A DNA stretch of 64,000 bases from PoT sp049331405. GTDB lineage: Bacteria; Planctomycetota; Planctomycetia; Isosphaerales; Isosphaeraceae. The notes under the pieces were generated by a model. That model worked only from the letters and a program-made list of their open reading frames with translations, was not told where the DNA came from and made no database searches. Where the stretch lies: the NCBI RefSeq assembly GCF_049331405.1, contig NZ_CP186274.1, positions 6,758,001-6,822,000 on the forward strand. Reading direction: 5' to 3'. The translations under genes were made by a program, and so were the position numbers. Below, piece after piece: positions 26,364 through 34,876 of this stretch (positions are counted from its first letter, which is position 1; every line of letters begins with the position of its first letter).

Positions 26364-27506
26364 ATGCGATTCTTGCGGATCTGGTGTCGTGGCAGAAGGG
26401 TTCGAGCCGTGTCGCTTCGTGTTGTCGCCTGGACGGTGGGGGCTGGTCTGGGGGCCCTCGCCTGGACCGTGTTGGAAAAGACCCCCTGGGCGTCCCTCGG
26501 CGGTATGGTCGCGCTGGCTTGCCTCGTGATGTCGGGGATGGTCGGAGAACTTGCTTCCTCGATTCGATCGATGCGGCGAGACACTCGGGCCGCCGGATCC
26601 GAGGGGCGTCGTATGCCCGATGGCGTCGTGGACGTCGCCGAACTCAGCGGGCTGATCGGCAAGGTCAACGAGGTCGACCCGCGGTTCGAGGCGTTCGTGC
26701 GGGTCGACGCGACGCCGGAGGTAAGATCCGAGTATTATCATTCAAGTCGGCGTCGCGAACTGCCGAACCTGCTGGGTCGCGTGCTGATCACCTCGGTCTT
26801 CATCGGCCGAGACGGCCGGGCCTGGTCGGATGAGGAGACCGCCGAGTCGCACACCGCCCTGCTCCGAGCCGGGCGCTGGCTCGAGAACCAGGCGATACGC
26901 TACGACGTCCCCTTGAACGTGAGCCTGGCGAAGACTTACTTCGTCGCCGAACTGGAGGATGACGACGATGAGGAGGTCGAGGTGACGTTCATGCCCAGGG
27001 GGATCGGCGAGGGCCCCATCGAGGCCCATTCCGTCACCAAGGCCCTGGTCGACATGAGTCGCGCGGCGTCGCAACTCGGTTTCGAGAACGCACAAACATG
27101 GCTCGCCGGGATCAATCCCCGGGTCGAGGCTGATGCCTATGTCTGGATCCTCCATCCGCTCCGGATGGGACGATCGTTCGCGATCCCGGCCGACGTCAGC
27201 GAACTCGACGGGGTGAGCCTCGCCATCAGCTACGCCCGGGAAGCCAACTTTCCCGAGCCGTTGCTCGGACTCCCTCGCACCGACCCGGCCACGATCGTGC
27301 ACGAGTTGATGCATCTCTTCGGCGCGATGGACAAGTACGGCGTCCCGCTCTCTTCATTCCCGAGACATCAGGTCACTTCGCAGGACGTGATGCGGCTGAG
27401 CCAGTCGCGGCTCTCGCAGTTGCGGGTCGATCCTCTCACAGCCTTCGAGGTCGGGTGGGGTTCGGGTCGAGGGGCGACGGTCATGCCCTTCGATCGGCGA
27501 GATTGA
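26364..27506 (+). CDS. Membrane-anchored HExxH metalloprotease-like protein
   Basis: A 380-residue protein. Two hydrophobic segments near residues 17-34 and 40-58 anchor the N-terminus. The C-terminal half carries HELMHLFGAMDKYG starting at residue 313; the HExxH plus a Gly and downstream Asp resembles metzincin-like or reprolysin-like peptidases, but the third His is not obvious (the Asp of MDKYG sits where it would be). The middle region holds an acidic loop (EDDDDEEVEV). Start chosen at ATG 26364, just before the hydrophobic segment; no clear Shine-Dalgarno. It is divergent from the DUF1501 gene with 91 bp between starts. Substrate unknown; protease activity is inferred from the motif alone. 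Confidence 0.7.
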   Translation: MRFLRIWCRGRRVRAVSLRVVAWTVGAGLGALAWTVLEKTPWASLGGMVALACLVMSGMVGELASSIRSMRRDTRAAGSEGRRMPDGVVDVAELSGLIGKVNEVDPRFEAFVRVDATPEVRSEYYHSSRRRELPNLLGRVLITSVFIGRDGRAWSDEETAESHTALLRAGRWLENQAIRYDVPLNVSLAKTYFVAELEDDDDEEVEVTFMPRGIGEGPIEAHSVTKALVDMSRAASQLGFENAQTWLAGINPRVEADAYVWILHPLRMGRSFAIPADVSELDGVSLAISYAREANFPEPLLGLPRTDPATIVHELMHLFGAMDKYGVPLSSFPRHQVTSQDVMRLSQSRLSQLRVDPLTAFEVGWGSGRGATVMPFDRRD

Positions 27507-27539
27507 GGTGGAGGAGGAGATGCAGGGAATGAAAACAAG

Positions 27540-27574
27540 CCGGCCTCCGCGGATCGATGATCCGCGGAGGCCGG
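27540..27574. terminator. Perfect 16-bp hairpin between convergent genes
   Basis: CCGGCCTCCGCGGATC (27540-27555) and its exact complement (27559-27574) flank a 3-nt loop. TTGGTTAAT follows on plus and CTTGTTTTCATT on minus, so it can terminate both the metalloprotease gene and the small minus-strand gene. Confidence 0.85.
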
Positions 27575-27626
27575 TTGGTTAATAGTTAGCCATAGGAAAG
27601 AGGTGACCCGACGGAATCACAAGACC

Positions 27627-27869
27627 TCAGTTGGCTTCAACCGAGGGGCGCGATTTCGCAAGTTGGTTGACGAGGTTCGCCGCGTCGGATGCACGACGTG
27701 CATCCGCGTACTTGGCCAATGGAGCCGAACACGTCTCGTCGCCGTAAACTCCGACGACGGTAAATAAACCGTGTAGCTCGCCTGTCTCGGCCCTCGAAAA
27801 CAAGCCCGACCGGATCAGCGAAGCGAGGTTCTGCTGCCACAGTTGGGTATCGGCCAATTTCGTCAGCAT
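27627..27869 (-). CDS. Small protein of unknown function (80 aa)
   Basis: An 80-residue soluble, mostly helical-looking protein without signal peptide or known motif (MLTKLADTQLW start, Leu/Ala-rich). AAGGGG lies 8 nt before ATG 27869, and the reading frame ends before a strong terminator hairpin, which supports expression. No relative is recognised. It sits between a metalloprotease gene and a long gene-free stretch. Confidence 0.5.
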   Translation of the reverse strand: MLTKLADTQLWQQNLASLIRSGLFSRAETGELHGLFTVVGVYGDETCSAPLAKYADARRASDAANLVNQLAKSRPSVEAN

Positions 27870-28601
27870 GGCGAGCCCCTTGAGCTAATGAGTAGAGGAC
27901 CTGGTCCTTGGCCATTCACGCGATCTGTCAACCGCTCCACTTCTATTCTAGACGCTCAAACTGCCGGAGTTGTTTTCGTCGCCTGGATTTTTTCGATCTT
28001 TTTTTACAGGGCCACTCTTCCCGGAGGATTTTCTTCCATGTCGCGATTATGCTCGTTTTGCCTCTAACCGTATAGAGAACCTGACTCACAATCAGGTTCG
28101 CATCGGGATCAAAACGCCTAAAGTTATCCCCGTGAAGACGTTGTGATAGACAGTTGCGGTTGCGATGGGAGATGTATTGCCGGCCTCTCGACCGTCTCCT
28201 CGACGCGAAACACTAACGTAAGCAAACCACGGGCCAGACTTCTACGAGAAGATTCGAAGTTGTGTCCATACGGGCCTTGACCCGAGAGTTATTTCGCGAT
28301 CGGGGTGTCAAGTTTTCCGATTTTTCTCGGAAATAGGGACGAGTTGCCCCGCAACCGGAAAAATTCATGTCCAGGCAGGACAATTTTGTTGTCGGCGAGA
28401 ATTTCCCAGATTGATCCTGGCCTCGATCGTCCTGAAACACTCTCTCATCCTGAGAACTGAGCGAGACTGCAATTAAGTTGAGCAATGACGGCGCGAAGGT
28501 TGAACATTTGAAGTCGGACACCTGATGCGATCTCCACGAAACCGATTGTGTTCGTGAAGTTGAAGCCATTCGTGAATGCTTTGGCTTATGTTTTGGTGGA
28601 A
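27870..28601. other. Gene-free, lower-G+C stretch
   Basis: About 730 bp with visibly lower G+C than the rest. T-runs occur at 27970-28005 and A/T-rich hairpins at 28077-28099 (GAACCTGA/TCAGGTTC) and 28314-28333 (TTTCCGA/TCGGAAA). A nine-codon frame at 28038-28067 follows GGAGGA at 28022-28027. A 130-codon minus-strand frame (28213-28605) overlaps the ROK stop but its composition is not protein-like. I see no convincing gene; this could hold a small RNA or be decayed DNA. Confidence 0.5.
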
Positions 28602-29609
28602 TCACGCTGAAGAATTGCGCATAGTGTCGATTGCAAGGGCAAGGGCCCCGTGGACCACGACTTCTTCGCCGAGTTTGGCCGGCACAATGTCATAAGTCCC
28701 TCGGAATGGGGGGAAGACGTTGAGATCGAGCTGGCTCCGGATCGGCTCGAACCAGAGTTCTTCGCCCATTAGGGAGACGCCCCCGCCGAGGATGATCCGC
28801 CGCGGAGCGATGAGGGTGATGGCCTGGTTGAGCGCGTGGGCCATGGCGTGAACCGCCTTGCCGATGATGAATTTGGCCTCGGGGTCGCCGAGCCTGGCGG
28901 CCTCGGCGACGAGGGCGCCGGTGACTTTCTCGGGCTGCCCGCCGGCCATCCTGAGGATCATCCCGTGCTCGAGGTTCTTGGCGACCTGACGCTCGGCGTC
29001 GAGGCGGGCGGCCTGGCCGATGGCCCAGCCGGAGGCGACGTCCTCGAGCGTCTGGACCCCCATATCGCAGTTGTTGCGGTCGATGACCCAGAGGTGGCCG
29101 ATCTCGAGGGCCCCCGCCCCGGCCCCCCGGAAGATCTTGCCGTCGAGGATCAGGCCCCCCCCGATCCCGCTCCCGATCGTCACGTAGAGCAAGGGGGAAT
29201 GGTTCTCGCCGGCTCCGTAGCGGGCCTCGGCGAGCCCGGCGGTGTCCGCGTCGTTCTGCACCGTGACGAGCGGGATGCCGAGTCGCTCCCGGATCCAGGC
29301 GGCCAGCGGGAACCGGTCCCACCCTTCGATCTGGTGCGACTTGATGACGAGCCCCTTCTCGGCGTCGACCGGCCCTCCGAAGCCGATGCCGGCGGCGGCG
29401 ACCGCTCCCGACTTCGTCGAGAGGCCCTGGGACTCGAGCAGGCGGGCGTAGGCCTCCTCGACCTGGGCGAGGATGCCCTGGGCACCTCGGGCCGGCTCGA
29501 CCGTCCGGCGCTCGAGTGCGAGGATCTGGCCGTCGCCCCGGCCGAGGCCGAGCTGAAGCTTCGTGCCGCCGAACTCGATGCCCAACAAGAGAGGTTCAGT
29601 CGTCGCCAT
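28602..29609 (-). CDS. ROK-family sugar kinase-like protein
   Basis: A 335-residue protein of the ROK family (ASKHA fold), which phosphorylates glucose or N-acetylhexosamines with ATP. The phosphate-1 loop is GIEFGGTKLQ near residue 9, the sugar site TVQNDADTAGLAEARYG near 117-133, and the phosphate-2 region YVTIGSGIGGGLI near 142-154. The usual ROK zinc motif (CxCGxxGC) after the EIGH residues is absent: the segment reads RNNCDMGVQTLEDVASG. There is no DNA-binding N-terminal domain, so it is a kinase rather than a repressor. It is transcribed alone, divergent from a membrane glycosyltransferase gene with 236 bp between starts. Confidence 0.85.
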   Translation of the reverse strand: MATTEPLLLGIEFGGTKLQLGLGRGDGQILALERRTVEPARGAQGILAQVEEAYARLLESQGLSTKSGAVAAAGIGFGGPVDAEKGLVIKSHQIEGWDRFPLAAWIRERLGIPLVTVQNDADTAGLAEARYGAGENHSPLLYVTIGSGIGGGLILDGKIFRGAGAGALEIGHLWVIDRNNCDMGVQTLEDVASGWAIGQAARLDAERQVAKNLEHGMILRMAGGQPEKVTGALVAEAARLGDPEAKFIIGKAVHAMAHALNQAITLIAPRRIILGGGVSLMGEELWFEPIRSQLDLNVFPPFRGTYDIVPAKLGEEVVVHGALALAIDTMRNSSA

Positions 29610-29845
29610 CGCCGACTCCTGGCGAAAGCGAGCCCGGTGCAGACGCGACGATCCTCGAAGGTGAGAGACTCACCCGTCGAGGATCTGGATGCCTCCCGGT
29701 GCTCGCTTCCCGGTGATTTCTCAAACGGGGAGAGGGAAAGCCATCAGCCGCCTTTCTATCACAACGGGCAGCCTGGCGAGAAGATCGCAGGCCCGTCGAA
29801 CTTCGACCGCCCACAGGATCGGAGATCGGGCCGACGCAAGGTAGA

Positions 29846-32308
29846 ATGCGAGGCTCTGACGACATTCGAAGCGACCCGGGATCTGGAGCCTTGGGAATGG
29901 GCCTGCTGGCAACGCTCTTGCTGAACTCCGCCCTGGGGCTGGCCGCCTACGGGGTGGCGAGGCACGGTTTCCGGCAGCCGCCGGGCCTGACTCGCACGCT
30001 CGCCGCCATCGTCCTGGCCTGGACCTGGGCGACGGTCGGCATGGAGCTGCTCGGTTCCCTCGGCTGGATGAGCCTGGGGACGCTGTTGCTCTGGGTGGGC
30101 CTCGGGCTGGTCATCGCGTTCGCGGTCCGCTCGGCCGATCGCCTGCGAGCCGAGGCGACGATCCCCGACGAGACGCGGGAACGCTGGGGCTGGTCGGGGA
30201 CCCTCGCGATCGGCCTCGTGCTCTGGGTGACGATCCTGCTGGGGATCCCGGCCCTGTTCCTGCCGGTGAAGGTCGTGAGCGACGGCCCGATCTACCACCT
30301 CTACTTCGCCGCCCGCTGGTGGAAGGAAGGGCGACTCTCGCTGATCGCCGCCCCATTCGGGGAGAATGCCGCCTCCTATTTTCCGGCCGTGGGGGACCTC
30401 TGGTTCACCTGGCTGATGACCTCATGGGGGGGCGAGCGGCTCGCGAAGGTCGGGCAGATTCCGTTCTTGCTGACCTCGGCGCTGGCCTCGTTCGCGATCG
30501 CCCGCCGATTGGGGGCGTCATGCTCATCGGCCGTAGTGGCCGTCGCCTGGTTCGTCACGTCGAGCCCCCTGCTCCTCTTCTCGTTCGAGTCCAACGTCGA
30601 CACCATCTTCACGGCCGGATACCTGCTGGCCGCGTTCTTCTTCCTGCGGTACGCACTGGACGATCCGAGCCGGTCGACCCTGGCGCTCGGCGGCCTGGCA
30701 GCGGGCGGTGCGCTCGGGTCGAAGGCGATCGGCGTGGTCTTCATCCCGATCCTGATCGCGCTGGCGTCGGCCTTGATTTTCATCAAGAATCGTCGAAGTC
30801 TGGTCCGGGTCCAACACCTGATCGTGCTCGGGATCACCCCGATGGTGATGGCGGGGTTCTGGTACGGCAGGAATCTCTGGCTGACCGGGAATCCGCTCTA
30901 TCCGCTCCACGTAGCGCCGGGGGGGCACGTCCTGCTCTCGGGCTGGTACGACTCCTCGGTGATGAAATCGAGCCCCTATTACATCCCCCTGGGCGAGTGG
31001 CGGGCCATGCTCGACACCTTCCTGGCCGTGATGGATCCGAGGCTCGTCCCCTTCTGGGGCCTCGCCCTGCTCGGCGCCTGGTCGTGGGGCCGGTCGCGAC
31101 GGGCGGATGCACGCCCCTCCTGGGTCTGGGCCTGCTCGGCGCTCGCCGTGCTCAATTTCGCACTCTACTGGGTGTTGATCCCATACCGGACGCAGCAGCG
31201 ATTCATGCTCCACGCGATCGGCCTGGCGGCGGTGCCCCTGGCCCTGCTCCTGGATCGGAGCCGGATCCTGCGGGGGCTCGCGGTCGCCTTGCTGGCCATC
31301 CACCTGGGGACTTCGCAGGGGTGGCCCTTCTCCGGCCAGGCCCGGGAACCGCACTGGGACCTGAGCGCCTACATCCCGAACCGCATCCCCGGCCTAATCC
31401 CGCTTGAGTCGCTCCTGGAACCTTTCCTGTCGGGCGGCGACGTTGCGCGGCCGGTTCGCGGGGGCAATGTTGCCGCTCAGAAGACCGCCGCGATGCTCTC
31501 GGCCCTCGTGACTCTCTCGCTGGCGCTGGGGGCCCTGGTTGCCGCCTGGCTCTGGAGTCGGGTGCAGACGCTTCGACAATCGAGCCGCTTGCTCGTCGCG
31601 GTGGGTTTCACGTTTGGGTTGATCGCGGGGGCCTGGGCGTACCTCGTCCCGATGAGTGCCGATAGTCGGCTGCTCTTCTACCCACCATTTCGGGACTATT
31701 ACCTCGGCTGGCTCGATCTCGAATCGCGTGCGGGGGCGTCGGGGACTCGCATCGCCTACTCGGGGACCGACCTCCCGTTCTACCTCCTCGGCGTCGGGCT
31801 CCGGAATGAGGTGCGCTACGTCAACGTCGACGCCCACCGCGGCTGGTTGCTGCACGACTACCATCGCGAGGCGGTCGCCCGCAAGGAGGGGACCTGGCCT
31901 AACTCGAGGCCGGGCTGGGATCGCATCCATCCCGACTACGACGCCTGGCTTGAGAACCTCAAGGCCGAGCAGATCCGGCTCCTTGTCGTCACCCAGGCCA
32001 ACCCCGCGGAAGGTTCCCACAACATCGCCGATCAGGAGGGATTTCCGATCGAGCGGGTCTGGGCCGACGCGCACCCCGAGGTCTTCGAGCCCGTCTACGG
32101 CGTCGCCGAACGCGATCCCAAGATGCGGATCTATCGTCTCCGATCAGGCTTGCGTAACTCTTTATCCAAGAAGTCTTTCGGTCGAAATTGCTTGGTCTTA
32201 ATCGCAACCCCGAGGAAATTCTCGGAGGAAAACCTACGGATCGTCGCGGGTTTCTCCACTAACAAGGTGTGGACGTGGGCCCGAAGTGAGTCGCCGCGGA
32301 GCCCGTGA
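29846..32308 (+). CDS. GT-C type polytopic membrane glycosyltransferase
   Basis: An 820-residue protein with about a dozen transmembrane helices in residues 15-600 and a soluble C-terminal domain. The first large loop has KVVSDGPIYHLYFAARWW near 143-160, with an Asp at the position of the catalytic acid in lipid-linked-sugar transferases. GNPLYPLHV and PYRTQQRF are segments I associate with this planctomycete group. It likely transfers a sugar from a polyprenyl-phosphate donor on the periplasmic side. The last 50 residues look irregular and may reflect drift near the stop. Start could be ATG 29846 or ATG 29897; both precede the first helix. It is followed by an anti-sigma-like gene after 52 bp. 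Confidence 0.8.
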   Translation: MRGSDDIRSDPGSGALGMGLLATLLLNSALGLAAYGVARHGFRQPPGLTRTLAAIVLAWTWATVGMELLGSLGWMSLGTLLLWVGLGLVIAFAVRSADRLRAEATIPDETRERWGWSGTLAIGLVLWVTILLGIPALFLPVKVVSDGPIYHLYFAARWWKEGRLSLIAAPFGENAASYFPAVGDLWFTWLMTSWGGERLAKVGQIPFLLTSALASFAIARRLGASCSSAVVAVAWFVTSSPLLLFSFESNVDTIFTAGYLLAAFFFLRYALDDPSRSTLALGGLAAGGALGSKAIGVVFIPILIALASALIFIKNRRSLVRVQHLIVLGITPMVMAGFWYGRNLWLTGNPLYPLHVAPGGHVLLSGWYDSSVMKSSPYYIPLGEWRAMLDTFLAVMDPRLVPFWGLALLGAWSWGRSRRADARPSWVWACSALAVLNFALYWVLIPYRTQQRFMLHAIGLAAVPLALLLDRSRILRGLAVALLAIHLGTSQGWPFSGQAREPHWDLSAYIPNRIPGLIPLESLLEPFLSGGDVARPVRGGNVAAQKTAAMLSALVTLSLALGALVAAWLWSRVQTLRQSSRLLVAVGFTFGLIAGAWAYLVPMSADSRLLFYPPFRDYYLGWLDLESRAGASGTRIAYSGTDLPFYLLGVGLRNEVRYVNVDAHRGWLLHDYHREAVARKEGTWPNSRPGWDRIHPDYDAWLENLKAEQIRLLVVTQANPAEGSHNIADQEGFPIERVWADAHPEVFEPVYGVAERDPKMRIYRLRSGLRNSLSKKSFGRNCLVLIATPRKFSEENLRIVAGFSTNKVWTWARSESPRSP

Positions 32309-32360
32309 CGTGGGGTTCTCGGGCGGCTCGGGTTCCAGGTTCGACCTGGGGGATCAGGCG

Positions 32361-34361
32361 ATGCGTCTGACGTTGCGTACGCTCCTGGCCTGGCTCGATG
32401 ACACGCTGCCTCCTTCGGAGGTCCGCGAGATCGGCCGGCAAGTCGGTGAAAGTCCCTTCGCGAAGGATCTGGTCGAGCGTGTCCATCGCGTGACGCGCCA
32501 GCGTCGTCTGACGGTGCCGAGCCGGACTGGCCCCGATGCGACCGATCCCAACCTCGTCGCCAGCTACCTCGACAACGAACTTGCGGCCGAGAGGGTGGCC
32601 GAGTTCGAGAAGCAGTGCCTCACGTCCGACGTCCACCTGGCGGAAGTCGCGAGCGTCCACCAGATCCTCAGCCTGATCGGCCAGAAGGCCAAGGTGCCCA
32701 ACGAGGCCAGGCACCGGATGTATCAGCTCGTGAAGGGGCGAGAGTCGGTCTCCCACAAGACCCCCCGGGCCTCGCAGCCCGAGGCCCCCGCGCCGATCTC
32801 CGAGCCGATCCAGCCGTGGGTCACGCCCGAGCCCCCGCGTCGTCCCTGGATCGAGCGCTTCGGGCCCGTCGCGGCGGTGCTCGCCCTGATTCTCGTCCTG
32901 TGCCTCTCGGCCTGGCAGAGTCTCTCGCCGCCGTCGCGGAGCAGCAACGCCCCGACTCCCGCCGAGACGGCCCTTGCCCCCGTGGATCAGGGGGCCGAGA
33001 AGAAAAAAGTCGCCGAGGCCGAGGCCGACAAGGTTGCCAAGAAGAAGGACGCCAAGACGCCCGACGCGGCCATCATCGCCAAGGCCGAGGCCGATGCGGC
33101 GACCCCCGAGGGGCCTCCCAAACCGGTCGGGGGCAACGAGGGGGAGGCCGAAGCCAAGGCCAAGGAAGACGCCGCCAGTAAGGCCGATATGGAGGCCATC
33201 GCGTCGGCCCTGCCGCCGGGGTTCGTAGGCCGGGCGGAGAAGCCCTCGGGCCTCCTACTACGCTACAACTCGGAGAAGCGTGATTGGGAACGGCTCGAGG
33301 CCGAGACCCCCTTGAAGCATCAGGATCGGCTCCTCAGCCTCAATCCGTATCGCTCCACCGTCGAACTCGGCTCGTCAAAGATCGAACTGGTGGGTGAGAC
33401 CGAGGTCTGGGTCCTCTCCGCGACGCCGAATGAGGCCGGGCGACTGAGCGTGATCCAGGGGCGCGTCATCCTGCACGGGCCCGAGGCTCGAGCCCCCTTC
33501 AACATCCAGTTCGCCAAGAAGACGGTCCTGATCACCCCCCCCAGTCAAGGTATCGTCGGGATCGAGCGGATCAATCGTCGCGAGTCGGGCTCACCCGTCG
33601 CGAGCGACCCGTTCCTCAAGGTCTTCTCCCCGGCGGGAGAGGTCGCGCTCGAGGCGGGGGACGCGAAGGAGACCTTGTCGGGCCCCGGCACTCTCACCTA
33701 CGAACCCCGGGGTGCCTGGACGAACCCGGACACCAAGGCGGCCCCGGCCTGGGTCGTCGACGCCAAGCCGACGCCTTATGACCAGGAACTCGGCGAGCAG
33801 TTCCTCGGCTTCTTCTCCGATCCCAAGCGTCCGATCCTGACCGTGCTGGTGTCGTCCCTGGACGACGATCGCAAGGACGTCCGCCGGCTGGCGATCTCCG
33901 CCCTCCGCGCCGTCGAGGGCATCACCTTCGTCGTCGCATTGTTGCGGAAGCCCGAGGATCCCGTCTCGCGCCGGGCCTCGATCGGCGTCCTTCGCTCGTT
34001 CCTGGGTCAGGGTGCAGACGCCTCGCGCGACCTGCAGTCGCAACTCCAGAATGACTTTGGTGAGGAACTGTCGGGGACCGTGGCGAAGCTCCTGATCGGC
34101 TACACCGCCAAGGAGGCTCGCGACCCCGCGACCTACTCCAGGCTCGTCGAATACCTCAGCTCGCCGGAGGTCGCCGTCCGCGAATTGGCGATCGACAATC
34201 TCCAGTCGCTCACCGGCCGCGACGAGCTTGGGTATGACCCCGACCAGCCGCAAGGCAAGGGCCTGCGTGCGTGGAAGGAGCTCGACCACAACCACGAATT
34301 GGTCCCCCGAAATGCGGCGAAACCGGCCGCCACCGAGGCCGAGCCCAAGGTCGAGCCTTGA
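32361..34361 (+). CDS. Anti-sigma-factor-like membrane protein with FecR-like and HEAT-like parts
   Basis: A 666-residue protein. The start MRLTLRTLLAWLDDTL, followed by EVREIG and later ASYLDNELAAE near residue 75, resembles cytosolic anti-sigma domains of planctomycetes, although zinc ligands are missing. A single transmembrane helix near 167-187 follows. Then come a Lys/Ala/Glu-rich linker (about 205-270), a beta-rich FecR-like region (about 280-460) and a C-terminal helical region with HEAT-like periodicity (about 490-640). It may couple a periplasmic state to a sigma factor, but no sigma gene is adjacent. ATG 32361 with GGGGGA upstream is preferred to an earlier in-frame GTG-type start. 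Confidence 0.7.
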   Translation: MRLTLRTLLAWLDDTLPPSEVREIGRQVGESPFAKDLVERVHRVTRQRRLTVPSRTGPDATDPNLVASYLDNELAAERVAEFEKQCLTSDVHLAEVASVHQILSLIGQKAKVPNEARHRMYQLVKGRESVSHKTPRASQPEAPAPISEPIQPWVTPEPPRRPWIERFGPVAAVLALILVLCLSAWQSLSPPSRSSNAPTPAETALAPVDQGAEKKKVAEAEADKVAKKKDAKTPDAAIIAKAEADAATPEGPPKPVGGNEGEAEAKAKEDAASKADMEAIASALPPGFVGRAEKPSGLLLRYNSEKRDWERLEAETPLKHQDRLLSLNPYRSTVELGSSKIELVGETEVWVLSATPNEAGRLSVIQGRVILHGPEARAPFNIQFAKKTVLITPPSQGIVGIERINRRESGSPVASDPFLKVFSPAGEVALEAGDAKETLSGPGTLTYEPRGAWTNPDTKAAPAWVVDAKPTPYDQELGEQFLGFFSDPKRPILTVLVSSLDDDRKDVRRLAISALRAVEGITFVVALLRKPEDPVSRRASIGVLRSFLGQGADASRDLQSQLQNDFGEELSGTVAKLLIGYTAKEARDPATYSRLVEYLSSPEVAVRELAIDNLQSLTGRDELGYDPDQPQGKGLRAWKELDHNHELVPRNAAKPAATEAEPKVEP

Positions 34362-34388
34362 TGAGGTTCGCCCTCGTGGACGGAGTCC

Positions 34389-34434
34389 GAGCGACGCCCC
34401 CGTTGACCCGGTCAGCGGCGGGCGTCGCTCTTTT
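34389..34434 (+). terminator. Intrinsic terminator after the anti-sigma-like gene
   Basis: GAGCGACGCCC (34389-34399) pairs with GGGCGTCGCTC (34420-34430), with extra pairing in the loop, and TTTT follows immediately. Confidence 0.8.
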
Positions 34435-34460
34435 GATGGGGTGGTCTGCAGGGTGGGCCG

Positions 34461-34715
34461 TCAGACCTGTGCCAATGCCGCCGACCGCGAAAGGCGGGTC
34501 CCCGGGCTCTTCAGGAAGCCGCCGAGGATCTCCCGCGAACGCTTGGCCGCGGTGGCGTACGCTTCCGTCAGCGTCGGGCCGCTCACCTCGAGAGAATATC
34601 CGAGGCGTTGCATGTGGACGAAATAAGTCGGACCATAGTTGTCCGTCGTCGAGGTGTGCCAGAGGTCCCAGCCGTCCGTTCGAAGACGGGCGGACACCAA
34701 CTCCCAAACGAACAT
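34461..34715 (-). CDS. Small protein of unknown function (84 aa)
   Basis: An 84-residue soluble protein rich in aromatic residues (WELVSARLRTDGWDLWHTST near the start, YGPTYFVHMQRLGYSLEV in the middle). GGGAGA sits 6 nt before ATG 34715, a good translation start. No signal peptide or family recognised. It lies between a terminator and the divergent inositol-phosphatase-like gene, so it is probably a single-gene unit. Confidence 0.55.
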   Translation of the reverse strand: MFVWELVSARLRTDGWDLWHTSTTDNYGPTYFVHMQRLGYSLEVSGPTLTEAYATAAKRSREILGGFLKSPGTRLSRSAALAQV

Positions 34716-34876
34716 GGTGTAATCTCCCGTTGCGAGTCACACAATAGGCCCGCATGCAGCCTTATTGCCTCAGGGTGGCCGGCGTCACTCCTGACAGGTG
34801 AACTATGGCTAACGCAGGAGACCTGGGCAAATTCTTTTGTGTATTTTCTCTGGATTAACAGGCAAGGAGTTGACGG

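Noticed and set aside
28213..28605. 130-codon minus-strand frame whose ATG overlaps the ROK stop
   Set aside because: The ATGA overlap is tempting, but the Ser/Arg/Thr-rich sequence has no motif, no good Shine-Dalgarno and lies in a low-G+C gene-free stretch.
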